Below, piece after piece: positions 8,918 through 15,413 of a stretch of 32,829 bases of DNA; the first letter of the stretch is position 1; each line of letters opens with the position of its first letter. The position numbers and the translations under genes were made by a program. The DNA comes from Prevotella sp. (GTDB taxonomy: Bacteria; Bacteroidota; Bacteroidia; Bacteroidales; Bacteroidaceae). The stretch covers positions 84,046 to 116,874 of the forward strand of contig DLZV01000004.1 in NCBI GenBank assembly GCA_003447235.1. Direction: 5' to 3'. A model generated the notes under the pieces. That model did not search any database, was not told where the DNA came from, and saw nothing but the letters and a program-made list of their open reading frames with translations.

Positions 8918-11484
8918 ATGTTATGCTGTTTTAATGTTCCAAAAAAGAAAACAGAATTGTTATCTATATTCAAAGAACGAGTTCCACGATTTCTTGCAAC
9001 AGAATAGAAATCTGAAAATTCGTCTGTTGCGTAAAATGCCAAATCGTTTTCCGTAATGTTTACAGACGGGTCTATTGTCGTAAGTATTGCTACCGAACCA
9101 TCAGCGATACAATTACTTGGCATAAAGCAAGCTCTTGGATTGTAAGTCAAATTCGGTAGTAGAATGCACTCTTGATCCATATATTTTGCGACATCAAGTC
9201 CGTCCAAATCATCAATATAACTGTCATAGTCTGCAATATTAACGATTTTATTATTCCCGATATTGCGTGATTTCAGAACCCGAATGCGTCCGCTTGCTTT
9301 TGTACGAGCTTTTGTTATAACTCGGTCTCTGTATGCCTTAAATACATTAAAGTTCATCTTGTCTGCTACTTTATCGAAAGACGAATTTCTATAAATGAGC
9401 CAATATGGGAATTTGTCATCAGTAATGTAGTCTTGTGGGCAGCATCTAACATCTTCCGTTATATAGGACTCTATGGTTGTCATGTCTGGATCTTTTCGAG
9501 TGTCAAGGATAAAACTTATGGTTTCTATTTTAACACCCTTAAAACCTTTCTCGCCAAAGTCAATAATATTGGCAATATGCTTTTCTCTCATTATTGATCT
9601 AGTCAAATTGAACTCTGGCGCATTTATTAGGCTCTTTGGTACTATCAGAGACACAACATTTCCAACACTCATCATTTTTTCTATGAAGAATGCAAAGATA
9701 TTGTTTGTGTCTTTGTTCTGAGCCTGTTCCTTATACAAAGCAAGAAGTTTCTTGTCTTTTGTTATTTTCATATATGGTGGATTCCCTATCACAATATCAT
9801 ATTTTTTACTAAAATTATATAGAAGAGAATCTGCCACTATATAGTTGATGTGTATATTTTGTGGCATATTGATTTTGTCAACAAGAGCTTGTAGTATAGC
9901 TATGCTGTTTTTGTCAATATCCACAACATCAATGTTTACAACTGGTACATCTGCATACTTTTGTATCAAAGTTGGGAGAAAGTTCCCCACACCTACTGAT
10001 GGCTCCAAAATATCAAGAATAGTATACTCTTTTGCTTCTGGAAGTTTGCTTATAATAGTGAAGCAGGTATCTTGCCTTGTATAGTACGCAGCATTATTTT
10101 CTCTTTGAGCATTTGCCAATTCTGCTATTTTGGATAGCTCAGCGAACTTGTATGAATTGTTAGTTCTGATAAATCTTAGCAAGTTGTCAATGTCTGTAAG
10201 TTTTCTTCGCTCGATTATGCCTTTCGCATCTTGTTCAGTCAATGTCGGCTTGCACAAGACTCTACGTATCTTATTGGCTATCTGTCTGAAAATGATGGTT
10301 GGCACAGCTTCGCCCAAAGTTTGGCGAATATTCATTTCCTCTTTTTTAAGGAATGCTTCTTTTTCTTTAGGTGTTAAAGCATTGAGTTTCTCAAATGGAA
10401 TGTCAGACCAATTGAACGACTCTGGCACAGACATCATAAGCATAACTTCTCTAATACTAAACACCCTATTATCTACAGGATGAACAGTATTTTGACTTGC
10501 CATGATATCATTCCGCGTATGTATGCATGGGGCAACCTTATCCCAATATTGGCGAGTGTACTTGTCGCCATTCTTTTGGGCGTTATATACAACAACTCCA
10601 TTTTTAACCGTATGCGGAATGCGATTAATGTCTGTATTGTCAAACGCTGATTGTCCCTCTTTAATATCAGAAATCCATGCTTCCATTTTCGGATTGTATT
10701 TTCTGAAATTATGATATATGTCATTCTCAGAAATTTCTCCCATTTTCTTCAAAGATGGAAGATGCCCAATCACTTCTCTAAGTGTTCTCTCTGGTTGCTT
10801 GTCAGGGAAAACATCACATGGAGTTATCTCCTTAATGTCCTTTCTTACTCCAATTACAAGTGTACGAGTACGGCTTGATGGATTTCCGTAATCCTTAAAG
10901 TTTACAACTTTATACAGGATATTGTATAATCCACCAAGGTTCATTTCTATCGCTTCTTTTATGCTTTTTGCATTGCCATCAACATCAGTGCATACAGATG
11001 TCAAAAATGCTCGTACATTCTCAAAGATAAAGAATTTTGGCTTTATCTGATGAACCATTTTTATAGACTCGACAACTAAGGAATTTCTTATTATCTCATC
11101 TTTCTTTTTCTTATGATTAGCAACAGACATACCTTGACATGGAGGAGTGGCAATAAGTACATCTAAATCAGTAACATGAAAGCCCTTTTTCCACATTTCC
11201 AATTCTGCAAATACCTTATCCTTTGTCTCCTGTGTCGTCATATCTCCACAAATATACCCACTCTTGTAGACACATTTGTTATTATAGGATTGTATTTTAA
11301 GACGCTTTTCAAGTAATTCTACAGTTGCAACACAGTAAAAGCCCTCTTCCTTAAAGCCATAACATCCCACGCCAGCACTGCTAAATAAGCTGACGTATGT
11401 ATGTAGGCCATATGAAGAACGACTTTCGGCAACAATAGCCTCTTCTATTTCTTCTGGGAGTTTATATGCTTTTGACTTTATCAT
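8914..11484 (-). CDS. Fused C5-cytosine and N6-adenine DNA methyltransferase
   Basis: One 856-residue protein holds two complete methyltransferases. Residues about 28-410 are a Dcm-type C5-cytosine enzyme: motif I YVSLFSSAGVG (30-40), the catalytic PPCQG with C116, ENV at 155-157, and SRTRTLVIGV (204-213). Residues about 455-856 are an N6-adenine enzyme of the gamma type: motif X-like AAYYTRQDT, motif I ILEPSVGVGN (492-501) and NPPY at 568-571, then a C-terminal target-recognition region. Such fusions modify a different base on each strand of a non-palindromic site, as in the Alw26I/Eco31I/Esp3I type IIS family. The gene starts 23 bases inside the upstream regulator gene and overlaps the HNH gene by four. 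It looks intact; the target sequence cannot be read from the protein. Confidence 0.88.
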   Translation of the reverse strand: MIKSKAYKLPEEIEEAIVAESRSSYGLHTYVSLFSSAGVGCYGFKEEGFYCVATVELLEKRLKIQSYNNKCVYKSGYICGDMTTQETKDKVFAELEMWKKGFHVTDLDVLIATPPCQGMSVANHKKKKDEIIRNSLVVESIKMVHQIKPKFFIFENVRAFLTSVCTDVDGNAKSIKEAIEMNLGGLYNILYKVVNFKDYGNPSSRTRTLVIGVRKDIKEITPCDVFPDKQPERTLREVIGHLPSLKKMGEISENDIYHNFRKYNPKMEAWISDIKEGQSAFDNTDINRIPHTVKNGVVVYNAQKNGDKYTRQYWDKVAPCIHTRNDIMASQNTVHPVDNRVFSIREVMLMMSVPESFNWSDIPFEKLNALTPKEKEAFLKKEEMNIRQTLGEAVPTIIFRQIANKIRRVLCKPTLTEQDAKGIIERRKLTDIDNLLRFIRTNNSYKFAELSKIAELANAQRENNAAYYTRQDTCFTIISKLPEAKEYTILDILEPSVGVGNFLPTLIQKYADVPVVNIDVVDIDKNSIAILQALVDKINMPQNIHINYIVADSLLYNFSKKYDIVIGNPPYMKITKDKKLLALYKEQAQNKDTNNIFAFFIEKMMSVGNVVSLIVPKSLINAPEFNLTRSIMREKHIANIIDFGEKGFKGVKIETISFILDTRKDPDMTTIESYITEDVRCCPQDYITDDKFPYWLIYRNSSFDKVADKMNFNVFKAYRDRVITKARTKASGRIRVLKSRNIGNNKIVNIADYDSYIDDLDGLDVAKYMDQECILLPNLTYNPRACFMPSNCIADGSVAILTTIDPSVNITENDLAFYATDEFSDFYSVARNRGTRSLNIDNNSVFFFGTLKQHNI

Positions 11485-11776
11485 TTTGTTCTTTGTGTTC
11501 TAAATTTTCTACAGCTAAGGAGAGGGCATTACGAGCAATTTGCCCATTGTCGGAAACAAGATCCGTAACTTTGTCTGCCAACCATAGAGCCAACAACTCT
11601 TTCTTGTCAATCTCAAAGACGGAGGCCAATAGCTCAACTTGTTCTTTTCGAGCTTTTCGTTCGCCTTTTTCTATTTTGCAATAGGTTGCCGTGTCTATAT
11701 CTAATGCAGCCGCCAACTTTCTTTGTGGTAGTTGACTATGCAACCGTAAATCTTTAATTTTTTCTGTAAACAACAT
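11462..11776 (-). CDS. XRE-family regulator, controller-protein-like
   Basis: A 104-residue protein starting MLFTEKIKDLRL with a classical Cro/C1 helix-turn-helix (LPQRKLAAALDIDTATYCKI, then EKGERKARKE). It resembles controller (C) proteins of restriction-modification systems, which delay nuclease expression and repress their own promoter. The frame is open 11 codons further up, but that extension contains the palindrome and would start at or upstream of the predicted transcription start, so ATG 11776 is preferred. Its end overlaps the methyltransferase start by 23 bases. The C-terminal 35 residues (ALSLAVENLEHKEQ) are likely a dimer helix. A palindrome at 11787-11800 just upstream is the natural binding site for it. 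Confidence 0.8.
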   Translation of the reverse strand: MLFTEKIKDLRLHSQLPQRKLAAALDIDTATYCKIEKGERKARKEQVELLASVFEIDKKELLALWLADKVTDLVSDNGQIARNALSLAVENLEHKEQNDKVKSI

Positions 11777-11786
11777 AATTCTGAAT

Positions 11787-11800
11787 ATTGTCTTGACAAT
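11787..11800. promoter_or_regulatory. Palindromic operator at the start site of the defence operon
   Basis: ATTGTC-TT-GACAAT is a perfect 6+2+6 inverted repeat. It sits ten bases upstream of the regulator's ATG and directly at the expected transcription start of the promoter at 11807-11814. By position and shape it fits autorepression by the XRE protein. It does not match the best known C-box consensus, so the assignment is inference from place. Confidence 0.55.
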
Positions 11801-11806
11801 TTGTGG

Positions 11807-11814
11807 CAAAGATA
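11807..11814 (-). promoter_or_regulatory. Promoter of the regulator-methyltransferase-HNH-Gabija operon
   Basis: Read on the minus strand this is TATCTTTG, a perfect Bacteroidetes -7 element, 31 bases before the regulator ATG. The -33 TTG is not clear. I find no comparable element before the methyltransferase, the HNH gene, gajA or gajB, so this may drive all five genes. Confidence 0.65.
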
Positions 11815-11914
11815 CGGCTTTTATTCGAAAGAAAAGAATTTTTAATTCAGTATTAGCAAGTGTACCCCATTATATAGAAAAAATACACATAACAACTGAA
11901 AATATCATTCAACT

Positions 11915-12163
11915 TTAAGCTTTGGCAAATTTGAGGTAAGTCTGAAGCTATTTTTCATATCCTGAAGATGGTATTGTTCCGTTTTTTCTCCAAACAATAT
12001 AATCTTCCACCACCTTCTGGGTAGAAAAATCATCACACTTTTCAACACCACAATTATCACATCCATCACAAACGTGAACATGGCCTAAAACCATTATACG
12101 TTTCCCATTTATGCCCTCGGAGTACTGGCAGCCAACCCAAGGTTCAAAATATACATTGCTCAT
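11915..12163 (-). pseudogene. Decayed small gene with internal amber codon
   Basis: The open part (12163 to 11948, 71 residues) reads YFEPWVGCQYSEGINGKRIM then VLGHVHVCDGCDNC and KVVEDYIVWR, ending GYEK-stop. I recall Bacteroidales hypothetical proteins of over 200 residues beginning FEPWVG..Y..GINGKRILVLGESHYC, often found near restriction genes and sometimes annotated as uracil-DNA-glycosylase-like. After the TAG the same frame goes on with LQTYLKFAKA before TAA at 11915-11917, matching the W-x-x-TY-x-KF pattern expected next, so the TAG probably replaces a tryptophan TGG. The remainder of the protein is missing. The GESH motif is altered to GHVH. The call of a dead fragment is fairly firm; the family name is not. 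Confidence 0.5.
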
Positions 12164-12220
12164 ATGCTACTATTTTAATTAATATTAATTTCCAATACAA
12201 TAAAAGTGATTTCGGGTTAT

Positions 12221-13279
12221 TCAGATGTTTACAACTATCCATTTACCACTTTTTCTACCGCCTTCACGTTTCAAGATTCCCTTAGCTTGAAGAGCAGCAA
12301 TATCTCTTTCAATAGTACGTGTCGTTACAGTTTTCTTTCCCGACATTCTCTGCGCCAATTCCGGAATTGTTATTGCTGGATGATATTTAACAACAGAAAT
12401 GATATTCTGCTGACGTTCAGAAAGTTCAATCAGTTTTTCTTTCCCGACATTTTCAAAATCTTTCCCGACATTTATCACGGCATCATCATCCATAGATCTT
12501 TCATACTGTTCTATCTCAGCCTTAAGATTTTTGATATGTTCTTGAAGCATGAAAGACTGGAATGGTAACATCGACTCTTCTTCTCGAGATGCATTAAGAG
12601 CTTCAATATAAGCTGCCTTATCATCTGTCATTACCTTTGTCGGAACAAGATTAAATTCAAACTGAAGGTGGTTCATGATGAGACGCGATATTCTGCCATT
12701 TCCATCCACCCAAGGATGGATGCTGACAAGGATGTTATGAGCATCGAAACTCAACAAATATGCATCCATTTCACTCGGGTTTTCAAGAAGCAATTCACGC
12801 CTTCGGTTTATCTCATTGCAGAAATCAGCCAACCTTACAGGAACCTTCAGAAAGTTCATATAGGAACGTCCACCAGCTCCCGCTGTGACACCTAATAGAC
12901 GGAGGTCACCTTTAGAAGAATCGAATTCCCCCTGAAGCGTGCTATAAACGCTGCCGGTATTCTTCATCACCAATGCAGACAATTGCTTAAGCATTTCTAC
13001 AGAAAAAGGTTTGTGCTCCTTAGCCCATCGAATGGATTGCTCATAGGCATGCTTCAAATCAAGATTCATCAACTGCTCTACCAAGGGTTTACCTTTAGCA
13101 GAAATACCTTCATCAAAGAGCAATTGATTCTCTATTTCCGTCACAGTAGAACCTTCTATGGCAGTAGAGTGTGTAATGATGGAATACAGATAGAACTTAT
13201 CGTAATCTATCTGCTGTGAAATACCAAGACTTCTATATTTGTCTAGTACAGCCTGTAATTCTAACACATACTTTTCCAT
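12221..13279 (-). CDS. Fic-domain AMPylase with own inhibitory motif and winged helix
   Basis: Fic proteins transfer AMP (or another nucleotide-linked group) from ATP to a hydroxyl side chain of a target protein. This 352-residue protein, counted from MEKYVLELQ at 13279, has in order the inhibitory alpha-helix motif HSTAIEGS near the N-terminus (class II, self-inhibited), the catalytic HPWVDGNGRISR in the middle, and a C-terminal winged helix (TIPELAQRMSGKKTVTTRTI then ERDIAAL). The ORF extends 18 codons further up, but those codons cross the promoter-like element at 13305, so the internal ATG is preferred. The gene stands alone, between a decayed gene and a gene-free stretch. It may be a stress or defence regulator that modifies its target and controls its own transcription; the target cannot be inferred. 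No missing residues are seen. Confidence 0.88.
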   Translation of the reverse strand: MEKYVLELQAVLDKYRSLGISQQIDYDKFYLYSIITHSTAIEGSTVTEIENQLLFDEGISAKGKPLVEQLMNLDLKHAYEQSIRWAKEHKPFSVEMLKQLSALVMKNTGSVYSTLQGEFDSSKGDLRLLGVTAGAGGRSYMNFLKVPVRLADFCNEINRRRELLLENPSEMDAYLLSFDAHNILVSIHPWVDGNGRISRLIMNHLQFEFNLVPTKVMTDDKAAYIEALNASREEESMLPFQSFMLQEHIKNLKAEIEQYERSMDDDAVINVGKDFENVGKEKLIELSERQQNIISVVKYHPAITIPELAQRMSGKKTVTTRTIERDIAALQAKGILKREGGRKSGKWIVVNI

Positions 13280-13304
13280 TTTGCAACTTCTATTTTTTAA
13301 GGCA

Positions 13305-13312
13305 CAAAGATA
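13305..13312 (-). promoter_or_regulatory. Promoter of the Fic gene
   Basis: On the minus strand TATCTTTG, a perfect -7 element, 26 bases before the preferred ATG of the Fic gene. It supports starting that gene at 13279 instead of further upstream. Confidence 0.6.
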
Positions 13313-13598
13313 GGTAAAATATGTTAGAAACACGAATGATTATGAAGAAAAATGCAAATTACTCTGCATTTTACTAAGATTATGTCTACCATACCTTACG
13401 CCTTTTTGTTTTAAGAGGTCATGAAGTGTCAAATTCATTATCGGTCATTTTCATTTTCCAATACCTAAATCTGGTCATTTTCGGCCATTAAGGATTTCAG
13501 CTTATCAAAATATCCCTCTATCTTATAAAATAAGGTTAAATCAAGTTCGCCCTGCCAACAAAATCCATCCATAAAATCACTTTTTTGAATATTTTTTG

Positions 13599-13606
13599 TA
13601 TTTTTG
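13599..13606 (+). promoter_or_regulatory. Promoter upstream of mini-frame and thioredoxin
   Basis: TATTTTTG fits the -7 element. It would give a leader of about 155 bases before the thioredoxin start, with the 23-codon frame inside it. No well spaced TTG is present upstream. Confidence 0.4.
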
Positions 13607-13686
13607 CAGATATATTGCCTAATATGGGAGTAAAGCATGGCTTATCCTCCTAGATTATAGGCGCATCATTATCAAATGATTAGAGC

Positions 13687-13758
13687 ATGAAGAAGATATT
13701 ATTCCTACACGGATTCTTCGCTACGACGGCAGAACTTTTAATCGTTTCACGGAAATAG
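13687..13758 (+). pseudogene. 23-codon remnant or leader, alpha/beta-hydrolase-like start
   Basis: The frame reads MKKILFLHGFFATTAELLIV and SRK, then TAG, ten bases before the thioredoxin ATG. The first 13 residues look like the opening strand and oxyanion loop (LFLHGF) of small Bacteroidales alpha/beta hydrolases of the YqiA type, after which the similarity stops. It is either the stub of a deleted gene or a short translated leader ahead of the thioredoxin gene. Confidence 0.4.
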
Positions 13759-13768
13759 ACAAATAATT

Positions 13769-14068
13769 ATGGAGACATTCAATAATGTAATAAACAGTGG
13801 CCAGCTTGTTCTGGTCGATTTCTTTGCTACCTGGTGCCAACCTTGCAAGGTGATGCACCCCATTCTGGAGCAGGTGAAGAGTGTGTTGGGCGACCGCATC
13901 CGAATCATCAAGGTGGATGTGGACAAGTACGGCGTAACTGCAAGCCAATTCCGCATCCAATCCGTGCCAACGCTGATGCTTTTCCGAAACGGAGAAGTAT
14001 TGTGGCGCACAAGCGGTGTGGTAGATAAAGCCGAACTGCTGGCTACGCTTGATCCTTTCTTGAAATAA
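13769..14068 (+). CDS. trxA: Thioredoxin
   Basis: A cytoplasmic 99-residue thioredoxin that reduces disulfides in client proteins. It shows the full short fold: LVDFFATWCQPCKVMHPIL with the active-site CQPC (usual CGPC; the glycine is glutamine here, which may shift the redox potential), the buried KVDVDK, and the cis-proline loop SVPTLMLF. No signal peptide is present. The start ATG at 13769 gives the normal length. This is the first gene of the GC-rich core part of the window; upstream is the acquired region. The next supported gene, the epimerase-like one, has its own promoter, so trxA is probably transcribed alone or with the small frame after it. Confidence 0.9.
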   Translation: METFNNVINSGQLVLVDFFATWCQPCKVMHPILEQVKSVLGDRIRIIKVDVDKYGVTASQFRIQSVPTLMLFRNGEVLWRTSGVVDKAELLATLDPFLK

Positions 14069-14096
14069 TTAAAAAGTTAAAACTCGTAAGGGCGAC

Positions 14097-14183
14097 ATGA
14101 AATACTACTCACAATACCGTATACACGACTTGTTTGAACTCCAAGAGCCTCTCTCGGGATTGAGCAGCTTGGTCTGCATGTGA
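14097..14183 (+). CDS. Small 28-residue reading frame after trxA
   Basis: ATG at 14097, 28 bases after the trxA stop, opens MKYYSQYRIHDLFELQEPLS then GLSSLVCM and TGA. A weak AAGGG lies nearby upstream. No family is recognised. It could be a small protein or the stub of a lost gene; support is limited to position and a protein-like sequence. Confidence 0.2.
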   Translation: MKYYSQYRIHDLFELQEPLSGLSSLVCM

Positions 14184-14241
14184 AAACAGGTGTTTGCGAA
14201 AAGATATGTGGGAATTTCTCCCCTGTCTGCCAAAAAATGAC

Positions 14242-14249
14242 TAACTTTG
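14242..14249 (+). promoter_or_regulatory. Promoter of epimerase-like / MATE operon
   Basis: TAACTTTG, a perfect -7 element, 21 bases before ATG 14271. It places transcription start near 14256 and so rules out the TTG at 14247 as the start codon. Confidence 0.65.
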
Positions 14250-14270
14250 CATTGTAAAAAGCATCACACT

Positions 14271-15404
14271 ATGGAGATATGTATCGTTTCGGGCGCACGC
14301 CCCAATTTCATCAAGGTCGCCCCGCTCATCCGTCAGATAGACAACTTGCGGAGGGAGGGAAGTCCCATCAGCTATTCGCTCGTCTATACGGGCTGCCAAG
14401 GAGACCCCACGCTGGAAGGAACGCTCTTCGACGACCTGAGCATCCACCTGCCCGATGAGTATCTGGGTGTGGACTGCGAGAATCTCAACGAGCTTACGGG
14501 GCAGGTGATGTCTCGTTTCGAGGTCTATCTGCAGCAGCATCCCACCAACGCCGTGGTAGTAGTGGATGATCTTGCCTCAACTATGGCCGCTGCCATCGTC
14601 ACCAAGAAGCAAGGTATCCTGCTGGCCCATATTGCCGCAGGCACACGCTCCTTCGATATCAATATGCCGAAGGAGATCAACCGCCTCGTCATCGATGGTC
14701 TCTCAGACCTGCTCTTCACCGCAGGCATCAGCAATAATAGTATTGCCAATCGTGAGGGAGCAGAGCTGTCGAAAGTCTATATGGTGGGCAACATCCTCAT
14801 CGACAACCTCCGCTTCTGTCGTCAGCGTATCGAAGGCATCGGCAACGAGCTGGCCAAGCACCCGGCCCTGCCCGCCATCACGGATGCTTCCTACCTTGTG
14901 CTGACGCTCAACCGCAAGTTGCTCATTGCCGACACTCAGAGACTGGAAGCCATGTTGCGCGTTCTCGATGCCGATGCCACAAAGGCTGGTGTTCCCGTGA
15001 TTGCACCCTTGCGTGGCCGATCCCGGGAGACGGTGGAGCAAATAGCCGCCCAACGAGCGCTGAAGTCGCTGCGCTTTGCCGAACCTTTGGACTACCTGGA
15101 GTTTGGATTCCTCACCGCCCACGCCCGCGGCATCATTACCGACTCGGGCAACGTGGCCGAGGAAGCTACGTTCAACGGTGTGCCCTGTATCACGCTGAAT
15201 AGCTATACGGAGCACATCGAGACCGTGAAGGTAGGTACCAATGTGCTTGTGGGCGAGAATCCCGACCTGCTCCAAACCGCCTTGAACGACCTGTTGCAGG
15301 GCAAATGGAAGAAGGCTGCCTTGCCCGAGCGTTGGGACGGCCGATCGGCAGAGCGTATTGTCGCCACCATCATCGAGCAACTTCAGAAGAAAAAGGAGGT
15401 ATAA
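14271..15404 (+). CDS. UDP-GlcNAc 2-epimerase homologue lacking catalytic residues
   Basis: The 377 residues follow the WecB fold throughout: N-terminal GARPNFIKVAPLIR, C-terminal ITDSGNVAEEA and YTEHIETVKVGTN in the nucleotide-binding half. But the active-site positions of non-hydrolysing 2-epimerases differ. The HVEAG motif reads HIAAG (E to A122), PEE reads PKE (K134), the TLHR histidine reads TLNR (N214), the TGQH motif reads TGCQ and GGIQEE reads SGNVAEE; only D100 of the GDT motif remains. I recall the same substitutions in homologues from other Bacteroidales, so this seems a conserved separate subfamily and not a decaying gene. It may bind a nucleotide sugar with another reaction or a regulatory role. 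It is 10 bases from the MATE gene and probably co-transcribed. ATG 14271 is chosen because the promoter overlaps the upstream TTG. Confidence 0.8.
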   Translation: MEICIVSGARPNFIKVAPLIRQIDNLRREGSPISYSLVYTGCQGDPTLEGTLFDDLSIHLPDEYLGVDCENLNELTGQVMSRFEVYLQQHPTNAVVVVDDLASTMAAAIVTKKQGILLAHIAAGTRSFDINMPKEINRLVIDGLSDLLFTAGISNNSIANREGAELSKVYMVGNILIDNLRFCRQRIEGIGNELAKHPALPAITDASYLVLTLNRKLLIADTQRLEAMLRVLDADATKAGVPVIAPLRGRSRETVEQIAAQRALKSLRFAEPLDYLEFGFLTAHARGIITDSGNVAEEATFNGVPCITLNSYTEHIETVKVGTNVLVGENPDLLQTALNDLLQGKWKKAALPERWDGRSAERIVATIIEQLQKKKEV

Positions 15405-15413
15405 GCGACTGGC

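Larger units (their letters stand above)
13313..13768. other. Gene-poor stretch at the island-core boundary
   Basis: About 455 AT-rich bases without a full gene. They contain two direct copies of GGTCATTTTC (13443-13452 and 13473-13482, 30 bases apart), a promoter-like TATTTTTG at 13599-13606 and a 23-codon reading frame just before the thioredoxin gene. The sharp rise in GC content begins right after this stretch, so the right border of the acquired region probably lies here. No tRNA or clear attachment site is seen. Confidence 0.5.

Noticed and set aside
14247..14270. TTG at 14247 as the start of the epimerase-like gene
   Set aside because: It lies within the -7 promoter element, upstream of the predicted transcription start; ATG 14271 gives the conserved N-terminus.
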